DNA of 49,009 nt. Source: Butyrivibrio sp. (GTDB taxonomy: Bacteria > Bacillota > Clostridia > Lachnospirales > Lachnospiraceae). Below are positions 31,980 to 40,984 of this stretch, in pieces. A program made the position numbers and the translations under genes. Positions within the stretch are counted from its first letter, which is position 1, and each line of letters starts with the position of its first letter. The notes under the pieces were generated by a model that did no database searches, was not told where the DNA came from, and was given only the letters and a program-made list of their open reading frames with translations. The stretch is taken from the NCBI RefSeq assembly GCF_017433805.1, contig NZ_JAFRGN010000009.1, forward strand, positions 1-49,009, read 5' to 3'.

Positions 31980-33341
31980 ATGAAGGTAATTAACAAAAAC
32001 AGGAATTTAATAACGACGTTTACTAAGGGAGATATTTTTTCGAGACTTTCTTATATTGTTATGGGATTAGCGAATATAAGAAATGGTCAGGTGATAAAGG
32101 GCTTGATTTTTCTTATGATAGAGGTTGCTTATTTCATGTTTATGCTCCTGACAGGAAGACACAACCTGCACATGATGAGGACTCTGGGAGAGAATACTCA
32201 GGGTATGGCCTACAATGAGGCGCTTGGAATTTATGAGGTGACCAAGGGAGATAACTCAATGTTGATCCTGTTGGCAGGTGTGGTAACCCTTGTTATCACA
32301 GGACTCTTCATTGCTTTATGGCTCTTTTCCATATATTCAGGTGAGAGGGCAAGGCAGACAAGAGAACTTGGGAAAAGACCTGCATCCTTCCTTGAGGATG
32401 TGAAGAGCCTTGCAAATGAGAACGTACACTTTCTCTTTTTATCAGTGCCTGTTATCGGGCTTTCTACATTTACAGTAATGCCGCTTATTTACATGATCCT
32501 TATGGCTTTTACCAACTACGATCAGGATCATCAGCCGCCGGGAAATCTCTTTACCTGGGTTGGCATCAAGAACTTTTTTACACTGTTATCAACAGGAGAC
32601 AGACTCGCAAATACCTTCTGGCCTGTGCTTGGATGGACACTTATTTGGGGCTTTGCCGCAACATTTTCCTGCTACTTTGGCGGGATGATATTAGCTATGA
32701 TAATCAATTCCAAGGGAATTAAATATAAAAAATTCTGGAGAACTGTTTTTGTAATCACAATGGCGATTCCTGCCTTTATTTCACTCAGAGTTGTGGCGAC
32801 AATGCTGGGAGAGAGAGGAATTCTCAACGTACTTCTTCAGCAGTGGGGCTTTACTGCAAGTGCGCTGCCATTTTTGTCTAACGTGACATGGGCCAGAGTT
32901 TCAGTTATTGTTGTCAATTTCTGGATTGGTGTACCTGTCACAATGCTCATGGTATCAGGTATTCTTATGAATATTCCTGCAGAGCTTTATGAAAGTGCCA
33001 AGATTGACGGAGCAGGTCCTGTACTTGCATTTTTGAAGATAACATTCCCCTACATGTGGTTTGTTACAACACCATACCTGATTTCCAACCTTATTGGTAA
33101 CTTCAATAACTTTAACGTTATTTATTTCCTTACAGCAGGCCAGCCTCTTACACTTGATTATTTCAAGGGTGCAGGCAAGACGGATCTTCTTGTTACCTGG
33201 CTGTACAAGCTGACCAAGGATAGTAACGATTATAACCTTGCAGCAACTATAGGTATTATCATCTTTGTTATTTCAGCAACCTTTACTTTGATCTCCTTCT
33301 CAAGGTCGGCTGCTATGAAGAATGAGGAGGGATTCCAATAA
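31980..33341 (+). CDS. Sugar ABC transporter permease (MalF type)
   Basis: A 453-residue permease with about eight membrane segments. The EAA loop that contacts the ATPase is visible as ELYESAKIDGAGPVLAFLKITFP. An extra N-terminal region (residues 1-135, two membrane helices) precedes the core, as in the larger MalF-like permeases of Firmicutes. It overlaps the next gene by one base (TAATG), so both are translated together. No ATPase gene is present in the cluster, so a shared MsmX/MalK-type ATPase must be supplied from elsewhere, which is inference. Confidence 0.93.
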   Translation: MKVINKNRNLITTFTKGDIFSRLSYIVMGLANIRNGQVIKGLIFLMIEVAYFMFMLLTGRHNLHMMRTLGENTQGMAYNEALGIYEVTKGDNSMLILLAGVVTLVITGLFIALWLFSIYSGERARQTRELGKRPASFLEDVKSLANENVHFLFLSVPVIGLSTFTVMPLIYMILMAFTNYDQDHQPPGNLFTWVGIKNFFTLLSTGDRLANTFWPVLGWTLIWGFAATFSCYFGGMILAMIINSKGIKYKKFWRTVFVITMAIPAFISLRVVATMLGERGILNVLLQQWGFTASALPFLSNVTWARVSVIVVNFWIGVPVTMLMVSGILMNIPAELYESAKIDGAGPVLAFLKITFPYMWFVTTPYLISNLIGNFNNFNVIYFLTAGQPLTLDYFKGAGKTDLLVTWLYKLTKDSNDYNLAATIGIIIFVISATFTLISFSRSAAMKNEEGFQ

Positions 33342-34612
33342 TGGGAAACTTTCGTAAAACGGTAATAGGACTTAATCTTAAAAACCATTTGAAGGCTGTA
33401 ATAGTGGCGCTGGTGGCATTTGTGGCTCTTTTCCTTCCATATATGAATCTGGAGGAGGGTAAAAGATCTGTCGTGGGCGTGGCACTTGAGCTCCTTGGAG
33501 GAAGCAGTGCTTCTAAAGCGTATGTGTTTATTTATGGCACCATAGTATTTACGTTTGTGGCGGCAGTTATGGCTGTTGTATCTGTGTTTAAGACAAATGA
33601 AAAGGTGATGAAATGCTGGCAGGTACTTCAGGCGCTTGCGACCATTTTTTCAGGACTTCTCATGTTCTCAACAAGAACTATAGCTAAGGCATCTGGACTT
33701 TCAAATAACTTCCTCAACAAGGACTTGTCTTTTGGCTACTGGATATTATTTGTGGGCTCACTTGTGACACTGGTGCTGGTTATGAGCGTTACCAAGACAA
33801 ATGTGGGTTACATTGCCCTTACAGTACTGGGCGTTATATGGCTGTTCCCTATTCTGTGGATCGTTCTTACTGCCTTCAGAGCAGAACAGGGCTACTATGT
33901 AGGCTATTTCATTCCTAAGGGATTTACTTTTGATAACTTCATAAATCTTTTCACCAACAACAGCGTACTTCCGTTTGCGAGATGGTGGTGCAACACTCTC
34001 ATTGTTGCGTTATGCAGCTGCGTTATCAATACGCTGATCGTGCTGATGACTTCTTATGTTCTTAGTAGAACCAGATTTGCAGGACGTAAGGCTTTTATGA
34101 ACATCCTCATGATCATTGGTATGTTCCCTGGCTTCATGTCACTTATCGCTGTCTATAACATCCTTAAGGGTATCGGACTTAATCAGTCACTTCTCGCTCT
34201 TATCGTTGTTGGAGCAGCTGGTGCTGCCATGGGATATCACGTTAGTAAGGGATTTTTTGATACTATTCCCAAGGCAATTGACGAAGCGGCTATCATTGAT
34301 GGCGCTTCAAGACTTCAGATCTTTTTACATGTAACACTGCCTCTTTCTAAGTCCATTATTGTGTACACAGTACTTGGAAGCTTCCTGGGAGCATGGTCAG
34401 ACTACATCTTCCCAAGTATGCTCTTTGGTGACAAGCAGAGCTCCTATACTGTGGCAGTAGGTCTTTACTGGCTTACAGACTTTAAGAGAATCGATACATA
34501 CTATACACAGTTTGCGGCTGGTGCTGTGATCGTTGCGCTTCCTATTGTCATTTTGTTTGTATGGCTGCAGAGATTCTATGTTGAGGGACTTTCCGGATCC
34601 GTGAAGGGATAA
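33341..34612 (+). CDS. Sugar ABC transporter permease (MalG type)
   Basis: A 423-residue permease, longer than typical MalG (about 280) because of an N-terminal block of four membrane helices (residues 1-160) before the usual core. The EAA loop reads AIDEAAIIDGASRLQIFLHVTLP, followed by the last helices and FVEGLSGSVKG, a typical MalG ending. The start codon overlaps the stop of the malF-like gene, with AGGAGGGA upstream. It pairs with that permease. Confidence 0.93.
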   Translation: MGNFRKTVIGLNLKNHLKAVIVALVAFVALFLPYMNLEEGKRSVVGVALELLGGSSASKAYVFIYGTIVFTFVAAVMAVVSVFKTNEKVMKCWQVLQALATIFSGLLMFSTRTIAKASGLSNNFLNKDLSFGYWILFVGSLVTLVLVMSVTKTNVGYIALTVLGVIWLFPILWIVLTAFRAEQGYYVGYFIPKGFTFDNFINLFTNNSVLPFARWWCNTLIVALCSCVINTLIVLMTSYVLSRTRFAGRKAFMNILMIIGMFPGFMSLIAVYNILKGIGLNQSLLALIVVGAAGAAMGYHVSKGFFDTIPKAIDEAAIIDGASRLQIFLHVTLPLSKSIIVYTVLGSFLGAWSDYIFPSMLFGDKQSSYTVAVGLYWLTDFKRIDTYYTQFAAGAVIVALPIVILFVWLQRFYVEGLSGSVKG

Positions 34613-34709
34613 AGACATTAAGACAGGTATGATTTGGTTCATATAGATATGGAATTCATAGAAATATATTGATATATGAATGCTAGTGGATGGTTTTGAG
34701 GAGTTAAGC

Positions 34710-36488
34710 ATGGATTGGTTGGATAGTTTATATAGCGATGGAACGCGTGGATTTGTAAGTAATCAGACTCCGGAGCATGGTGAGAGGGTTAGAATCTCAA
34801 TGAGGGTTTTAAAAGACTCGCCGATAGAGAAGGTGTTTTTAAGACGTATAAGTAATGGAGCAGAGCAGTATATAGAGATGGAAAAAGACGACGATAGGTC
34901 TTTTGCCGGACTCTGGTATTATAGCGCAGAGACAGTTATGAACGAACCGAGGCTGTCATATTACTTTGTGATAGTGAGCGGGAATGTGATCTACTTCTAT
35001 ACTCAGGCAGGGATAACCACCTATGTGCCTGATGAAGCCCATAACTTTGTTCTGATGTCTGATTATGTTCAGCCAGAATGGGTAAAGGGTGCGGTATACT
35101 ATCAGATCTTTCCGACCAGTTTCAAGGATCATTCTTTATATGGAGTTATAGAGAAGATTCCGTATCTGAAGGAGCTGGGAGTTACTGCAGTTTACTTAAA
35201 TCCTATATTCACTGCGCCAAGTGAGCACAAGTACGACTGTGCTGATTACTTCCACGTGGACGAGAGCCTTGGTGGAGATGAGGCTCTGGTGGCACTTAGC
35301 AGGGCGCTCCATGAAAATGGACTTAAGTTGATCCTGGACATCTCCATAAATCACACTGGAATTGAACACAGCTGGGTTAAGGATAGAAGTGATTTTTATG
35401 TAAAAGATACTGATGGCTCTATTAAGGGCTGGGCTGGCTATAAGGGACTTCCTGTGCTGGATTATCGCAAGGATGAAGTCAGGGAGATTGTATATAGAGG
35501 CAAGGACTCTGTGATCAGAAAGTGGCTCCGCCCACCGTATAATGCTGATGGCTGGCGCTTTGATGTGGCTGATGTCTGGGGCAGAAATGATGATGTGCAG
35601 CTTGCGGATGAACTGTGGAAAGAGCTGTGCCAGGCAATCAGAGAAGAAAAGAAAGATGCCATGATAATAGGTGAGCACTGGGGAGACTGCACAGAGTATC
35701 TCCAGGGTGATCGGTGGAATGCGCCCATGAACTATTTTGGCTTTGGAAGGATTGCCAGACAGTTTGCGGGGCTTGGAGATCTTTTCCTTGAGAGAAATGA
35801 GATTCTAAGGGCTGTTCCATATGAGATGACTGCTCAGGATGTAGTTAACAGGACTAATGAGTATTATGCAAAACTCCCACAGACTATTGCAGACTGCAAC
35901 ATGAATCTTTTTGATTCACATGATGTATCAAGAGCCCACAATAATCCTGAAATAGATCAGGACAAGTGGCAAGGCATGGTGATCATGCAGTTTCTTTGGA
36001 CGGGAATTCCATGTATATATTATGGCGATGAGCTTGAAATCGATGGTTATATAGAGCATGACTCAGGTTTCAGGTACAAGATGCCATGGGAGGAAGAGGA
36101 GATGCGCAAAAGGGGAGAGCATTTCCGAACCTATCAGAAGCTTAACTGGTTACGCAGTAATGAGCCTGCATTTTCCGAGGGGGGAAGAAAAGTTTTATTT
36201 GCTGATGGAAAAATAATTGTCGTAGCCAGATTTATGGGTGATAATATATATATTGGAACCGTTTCCATGGAAGATACAGACAGGGTTATCACGATTCCGG
36301 TGGGATACGTCGGGGCAGTAGAGCCGGAGAATTGTGATGCTGATATATACAGGAAAGATACTTCTGGATATGAGAGTGGTGTAGATGAATTAGGTAGCTC
36401 TTTTACCGGAAGAAAGATAGATGATGGAATGTATGAGCTGGTGGTACCTGCGAAGGCTTCGTATGTTATCAAGATGAGTTCTCCATGA
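34710..36488 (+). CDS. GH13 alpha-glycosidase (neopullulanase / maltogenic amylase-like)
   Basis: A 592-residue cytoplasmic enzyme for alpha-1,4/1,6-glucans. It has an N-terminal beta domain (residues 1-115) and a GH13 barrel with the four conserved regions: LILDISINHTG, GWRFDVADV with the nucleophile Asp, MIIGEHWGD with the acid/base Glu, and NLFDSHDVSR with the third Asp. YYQIFPTSFKD opens the barrel. ATG 34710 is used because GAGGAG lies seven bases before it, unlike ATG 34680. No signal peptide: it degrades imported maltodextrins. Confidence 0.92.
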   Translation: MDWLDSLYSDGTRGFVSNQTPEHGERVRISMRVLKDSPIEKVFLRRISNGAEQYIEMEKDDDRSFAGLWYYSAETVMNEPRLSYYFVIVSGNVIYFYTQAGITTYVPDEAHNFVLMSDYVQPEWVKGAVYYQIFPTSFKDHSLYGVIEKIPYLKELGVTAVYLNPIFTAPSEHKYDCADYFHVDESLGGDEALVALSRALHENGLKLILDISINHTGIEHSWVKDRSDFYVKDTDGSIKGWAGYKGLPVLDYRKDEVREIVYRGKDSVIRKWLRPPYNADGWRFDVADVWGRNDDVQLADELWKELCQAIREEKKDAMIIGEHWGDCTEYLQGDRWNAPMNYFGFGRIARQFAGLGDLFLERNEILRAVPYEMTAQDVVNRTNEYYAKLPQTIADCNMNLFDSHDVSRAHNNPEIDQDKWQGMVIMQFLWTGIPCIYYGDELEIDGYIEHDSGFRYKMPWEEEEMRKRGEHFRTYQKLNWLRSNEPAFSEGGRKVLFADGKIIVVARFMGDNIYIGTVSMEDTDRVITIPVGYVGAVEPENCDADIYRKDTSGYESGVDELGSSFTGRKIDDGMYELVVPAKASYVIKMSSP

Positions 36489-36514
36489 AAACGGAGATGA
36501 GGAGGCAGAATTAG

Positions 36515-39043
36515 TTGAGTAATATAGTTAAGGGTGATAAATATCGTATCTCTGTGCTGACTGACAGGCTGATACGTCTTGAATATAGCGATGAAGGCAG
36601 GTTTGAGGACAGGCCTAGCTTTGCGTTTATCAATAGAAATGGTGCTACATGTACTGCAGGAAGTGCAGATGGCGATAGATGTCAGGCAGATACTGGACAG
36701 GACGGCACTATGGTTCGGGTTGATGACAGGGAAGACAGTCTTGTGATTGAGACAGCAGCTCTTTTGCTGACCTATGACAAAAAGGAATTCTCATCCTATG
36801 GGCTTACGATAAAGCTCAAGGAAAATGGCGTTGTCTGGAACTATGGTGACAGCTACACCGACTGGAGTAATTTGGGCGGAACAGCCAGAACTCTTGATGA
36901 TGCGGATGGTCGAGTAAGGCTTGAGAAGGGCATTTTTGGCAGAGATGGCTATGCGGCTATTGACGACAGCAAAACTCCTGTTATTGAAGATGGTGAGTTT
37001 GTTAATAGGCAGGAAGGCGCAGTTGACGTTTACTTTTTTGGCTATGGAAAGGACTACTACGGAGGGCTTCGCGATTTCTGCAAGATAAGTGGCAGGATGC
37101 CCATGATTCCCAGATATGCCCTTGGTAACTGGTGGAGCAGATATTATAAGTATACAGAAGATTCTTACATGGACGTGGTGGAGCATTTTGCCAAGGAGGG
37201 GATTCCTCTTTCTGTTGCTGTTATCGATATGGACTGGCATCTGACTGAGATCGATCCTAAATATGGCTCAGGCTGGACAGGATTTACCTGGAATGAGGAG
37301 TTTTTCCCTGATTATAAGAGATTCCTTAAAAAGCTTCATGACAATAATCTTGCTGTTACCCTTAACCTTCATCCAGCTGATGGAATCAGACCTTTCGAGG
37401 CTATGTATGATGACATGGCAAAGGAGATGGGGCTGAGTGAATGTGAAAGTGGGGCAGATAAGATAGCATGTGATGGTGAAAATGGGGAAGATAAGAAAGC
37501 TGGTGAAGGTGAAAGTGGTCATGATGATGTGACAGCTAATGAAAGCAAGAAATGCCATGATTTGAAGCCTGCTATCGAATTTGATTTTGGCGACAAGCAG
37601 TTTAGAGATGCATATTTTGATGTTGTAATGCACCCTTACGAAGAAGACGGCGTGGATTTCTGGTGGATAGATTGGCAGCAGGGAACTGGCAAGAAGTGTG
37701 GTGATGTGGATCCGCTTCTTTTGCTCAATCATTATCACTACGAGGATCAGGAAAAGAGAAATCTTCGTCCTATGATCTTTTCTAGATATGCAGGTGTTGG
37801 AAGCCATAGATATCCTGTGGGCTTTTCAGGAGATTCACATGTAACCTGGAAGTCTCTTGAATTCCAGCCATATTTTACCAGTACAGCCAGCAATATTGCT
37901 TACAACAACTGGAGCCACGATATAGGCGGACACATGCTGGGAGATAAGAATCTGGATCGTCTTATCAGATGGATAGAGTACGGAGTTTTTTCTCCTATAA
38001 TGAGAATCCATAGTAGCTGTAGCCCATTCTTTAACAAGGAACCATGGCTTCTGGATGAACCATACAGGAGCATTGTAGGCAAGTTCATGCGACTTCGCCA
38101 TCAGCTTATTCCATATCTTTATACTGAGAATCACAGAGCCTATGCGGAGTGTAAACCTCTTGTAAGGCCGATGTACTATGACTATTCAGATTGTGCTGAG
38201 ACTTATGAAGTTGGTAATGAGTACAAGTTTGGCGAGAATCTGATCGTCAGTGCTGTTACAAGTCCTGATGATGAGGAGCTTAGACTTGGGGCTACCAGAG
38301 CAGTAATCCCTGCTGGCAGATGGTATGACATTTTTAATGGACTCATTTATCAGAGTGAGAGCGGACAGGTTAAGAAGCTTTATAGAAAGCTTTTGGAGCT
38401 TCCAGTTCTTTTACCAGCTGGCGGAATTGTGCCAATGGCTTGTGGCGGGCTGGATGAGGATAATAGAATTGGTGATGACAAGGTTTCTGGTGGAAAAACT
38501 AGAAATGGAAACATCAATGATACTGGTAATCCTGCGGCACTCCATGTTCTGATTGGCGGAGGCGCTGATGGTGAGTACACAATGTACGAGGATGACGGCA
38601 TCAGCATGAACTTCGAGCAGGGTGCTTTTGTAAATACCAAGTTTGAAGTTAAGTATGATGAAGCTGCCAAGAGGATGGTTATCACTGTTAATCCTGCAGA
38701 GGGTGATGTAACACTCATTCCGGCTAAGAGAAGCTTTGAGTTTGAGGTTTATGGTATTAAGGCCGAACAAGGAGTTTGTGGAGATAAATCAGTAATAGTC
38801 AAGACTTCATCTGTTAATACTGGTGAGAAATTGACTATTGAGCTTACTGGTGTTGAGCTTCTGGAAAATGACTACAAGCAGATTGTCTTCGAGATTCTGG
38901 ACAGAGCTTGGATCAAGACTATCCACAAGGATATGATCTATGACAAGCTTCAAAAGCTTGATAAAGCTGAGTTTACAAATTGGATTCAGGGCGCAGATGT
39001 ATCTGAGAATCTTAAGAGTGCTATTAATGAGATACTGCTGTGA
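36515..39043 (+). CDS. GH31 alpha-glucosidase with hydrophilic insertions
   Basis: An 842-residue cytoplasmic enzyme starting at TTG 36515, with GAGGAGG upstream. The catalytic nucleophile lies in FWWIDWQQG and the acid/base Asp in GFSGDSHVTW, with YNNWSHDIGGHMLG after it, as in GH31. It releases glucose from the non-reducing end of maltodextrins or related sugars. Three acidic, Gly-rich, low-complexity insertions interrupt the normal fold: residues about 45-65, 305-350 (rich in G-E-N-G-E-D and G-E-G-E-S-G) and 645-675. They are in frame and leave the catalytic regions intact. The last 100 residues are an additional C-terminal part. Confidence 0.9.
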   Translation: MSNIVKGDKYRISVLTDRLIRLEYSDEGRFEDRPSFAFINRNGATCTAGSADGDRCQADTGQDGTMVRVDDREDSLVIETAALLLTYDKKEFSSYGLTIKLKENGVVWNYGDSYTDWSNLGGTARTLDDADGRVRLEKGIFGRDGYAAIDDSKTPVIEDGEFVNRQEGAVDVYFFGYGKDYYGGLRDFCKISGRMPMIPRYALGNWWSRYYKYTEDSYMDVVEHFAKEGIPLSVAVIDMDWHLTEIDPKYGSGWTGFTWNEEFFPDYKRFLKKLHDNNLAVTLNLHPADGIRPFEAMYDDMAKEMGLSECESGADKIACDGENGEDKKAGEGESGHDDVTANESKKCHDLKPAIEFDFGDKQFRDAYFDVVMHPYEEDGVDFWWIDWQQGTGKKCGDVDPLLLLNHYHYEDQEKRNLRPMIFSRYAGVGSHRYPVGFSGDSHVTWKSLEFQPYFTSTASNIAYNNWSHDIGGHMLGDKNLDRLIRWIEYGVFSPIMRIHSSCSPFFNKEPWLLDEPYRSIVGKFMRLRHQLIPYLYTENHRAYAECKPLVRPMYYDYSDCAETYEVGNEYKFGENLIVSAVTSPDDEELRLGATRAVIPAGRWYDIFNGLIYQSESGQVKKLYRKLLELPVLLPAGGIVPMACGGLDEDNRIGDDKVSGGKTRNGNINDTGNPAALHVLIGGGADGEYTMYEDDGISMNFEQGAFVNTKFEVKYDEAAKRMVITVNPAEGDVTLIPAKRSFEFEVYGIKAEQGVCGDKSVIVKTSSVNTGEKLTIELTGVELLENDYKQIVFEILDRAWIKTIHKDMIYDKLQKLDKAEFTNWIQGADVSENLKSAINEILL

Positions 39044-39124
39044 AGAGGCAGAACTGGAGAATATGGAGTTACTATAATAATTTGTTATATAAGTAAGAGA
39101 AAATAGAAGTCTGGTGAGTTATAG

Positions 39125-39155
39125 GAGCTGGTCGCATACGCGGCTGGCTCTTTTT
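39125..39155 (+). terminator. Rho-independent terminator
   Basis: GAGCTGGTCGC and GCGGCTGGCTC pair over 11 bp with wobbles around ATAC, followed by TTTTT. It ends the sugar operon. Confidence 0.82.
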
Positions 39156-39236
39156 ACGTTAGAAGATTGATTTCATGATGTTTTATATGTATGGTTAATA
39201 AAGAACATGAAGATTGCGACTGAGTGAGGCTTAAGA

Positions 39237-40247
39237 ATGATAGATAAGAAAGTCGGAAGCATGATTATCAATTTGTTTGCTCGAGGGGATCTGGGACAGA
39301 TTGCAACTCCTATAACTCCAGTGTCTGGCGGCTTTATGCATAGAATGTACCGCGTTGATACCACAAACAAATCATACGCAGTAAAACACTTGAATCCAGT
39401 AATCATGCAGCGCCAGGGGGCAAAAGACAATTACAAAAGAGCGGAAGCTCTTGAGAAAAAGCTTGAAGAAGCTGGAATACCAATAGTTCCTGCAATAACC
39501 ATTGATGGTGCCAAAATGCAGGAATGCCAGGGTGAATTCTTCTACATATTTGATTGGAAAGAAGGCAAGATTACTGATTGGAACAACATAACAGCTGAGC
39601 AGTGCTGGTTTGCTGGAGAAATACAGGGAAAGATACATGCAATAGAACCAAGGAAGATAGTACGAACTGGCGAGATGTCTCTTAGCAATATCGACTTTGG
39701 AAAATATATTAGAGAAGCTGAAAACAAAAATCGTGATATCTTTTTATGCCTTAAGGAAAATGAGAATCTGCTAAACTATGCTCAGGGGCAGCTGAATAGG
39801 GCGAGACAAGCACTTCCGGATATTGAATGTATTGTTGATGAAGACATGGATCCCAAGAATGTTATGTGGGATAATGGCAAGCCTTTTGTTATTGATCTGG
39901 AGTGTCTTGATTATGGAAATCCGATTTCCAGCGCAGTACAGCTTTCTCTTCAGTGGGCGGGAATTACGACCTGCAGCCTTGATCTTGCTAAGCACAGAGC
40001 CTTTTGGGAAGGGTATCTGGCTGAGTATGACTGTGGCTTTAGTGATTATGATAAAACCTTCGGAGTTGCCTATACCTGGATAGAATGGCTTGAATACAAT
40101 ATCTCTCGCACTCTTGGAAACTGCCAGGATGAGGCAGAGCGACAGATGGGCATAAATGAAGTTAAGAATACTGTGGCAAGAATTGCTTATATTCGAGAAA
40201 TGGAAGATGAGATTAAGCATAACATGAATTTGCTGTCATTGATGTGA
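39237..40247 (+). CDS. Aminoglycoside phosphotransferase-like (APH/choline kinase fold) protein
   Basis: A 336-residue kinase-fold protein. SGGFMHRMYRVDTTNKSYAVKHLNP is the ATP-binding lobe with the Lys, VDEDMDPKNVMWD corresponds to the catalytic H-x-D-x-x-x-x-N loop but has Glu in place of His, and FVIDLECLDYGNP is the Mg-binding Asp region. It may phosphorylate an antibiotic, choline, a sugar or another small hydroxyl compound; none is indicated by the context. No strong ribosome binding site is seen (GAGGCTTAAGA). The gene lies between the sugar operon and an acylphosphatase gene. Confidence 0.82.
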   Translation: MIDKKVGSMIINLFARGDLGQIATPITPVSGGFMHRMYRVDTTNKSYAVKHLNPVIMQRQGAKDNYKRAEALEKKLEEAGIPIVPAITIDGAKMQECQGEFFYIFDWKEGKITDWNNITAEQCWFAGEIQGKIHAIEPRKIVRTGEMSLSNIDFGKYIREAENKNRDIFLCLKENENLLNYAQGQLNRARQALPDIECIVDEDMDPKNVMWDNGKPFVIDLECLDYGNPISSAVQLSLQWAGITTCSLDLAKHRAFWEGYLAEYDCGFSDYDKTFGVAYTWIEWLEYNISRTLGNCQDEAERQMGINEVKNTVARIAYIREMEDEIKHNMNLLSLM

Positions 40248-40304
40248 GAAGATAGTTCTTTTGATAATGTATGTGAGTTCAATGCAGTAATGAGTGGAGC
40301 TATT

Positions 40305-40577
40305 ATGGAGAAAAGATATAGACTTAGATTTTACGGTACTGTGCAGGGCGTGGGATTCAGATTCACAGCATCCCATACAGCTAATATGTATAGGCTTACC
40401 GGTTATGTGAAAAATGAATATGATGGCTCTGTTACCTGCGAGGTTCAGGGAAGGCAGGAAGATATTGAGCAGTTTATTGCAGCTATTTATCGAGGGAGAT
40501 TTATTGAGGTTGATAGAATTGATAAGACTCAGCTTGAAGTTGATGATGCTGAGAGAAGTTTTGAAGTAAGGCATTAG
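40305..40577 (+). CDS. acyP: Acylphosphatase
   Basis: A 90-residue enzyme that splits acyl phosphates. It has the two catalytic residues of the family, Arg in GTVQGVGFRFT and Asn in GYVKNEYDGS. ATG 40305 is chosen because GGAGC stands six bases before it; ATG 40290 has no ribosome binding site. The TAG stop codon is the beginning of the first repeat arm (TTAGCCG) of the following array, so the repeat has become part of the gene end. Confidence 0.93.
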   Translation: MEKRYRLRFYGTVQGVGFRFTASHTANMYRLTGYVKNEYDGSVTCEVQGRQEDIEQFIAAIYRGRFIEVDRIDKTQLEVDDAERSFEVRH

Positions 40578-40942
40578 CCGAAATCGTTGCTGTTGCTTTG
40601 TTTTCGGCTAATGATTTTTTGGGGCTTTTTGTTGGGGGTTAGCCGAAATTGAAATATTTGATTGATGCGGCTAATTCGATTTTGCCTTGGTAAGACAGTG
40701 ATTTAGCCGCAGAGCCAGTATATGAGGCTCTGCGGCTAATGTGTTATGAAGGTGAATGTAAAGAGCTTTAGCCGAAATATGTGAATTTAGACATATGCGG
40801 CTAGATGTACTCAAGTAAGCACAAGATATGTGTTAGCCGAAAACAATGAAAGCATGTACATGCGGCTAAAAGACATTCACAACATGCCCAAATTCCATTA
40901 GCCGCATCATATTAAATCGCTACTATTCGGCTAAAGCCGCAT
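40574..40942. repeat. Six-unit array of interspaced inverted repeats (TTAGCCG type)
   Basis: Units of 36-38 bp start at 40574, 40639, 40703, 40768, 40833 and 40898, a period of 65, 64, 65, 65 and 65 bp. Each begins with TTAGCCG (followed by AAA or CA) and ends with CGGCTAA or a one-base variant. Interiors differ from unit to unit. The spacers are 27, 28, 28, 28 and 28 bp and share no obvious sequence. Unit 3 has arms extended to a perfect 14-bp stem around a nine-base loop. A partial arm (AGCCGCAT) follows at 40935-40942. The array fills the gap between the convergent acylphosphatase and lipoprotein genes. The layout is the same as that of the array at 5567, with unrelated arm sequence. No cas gene or recombinase is near. 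Confidence 0.9.
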
Positions 40943-40984
40943 ACTAATCACAAAAGAATATCCACAAAAAGATCAACAAAATAA

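Noticed and set aside
40574-40934. CRISPR array or integron attC cassette array
   Set aside because: Interiors of the units are not conserved, no cas gene or integrase is near, and there are no open frames between the units.
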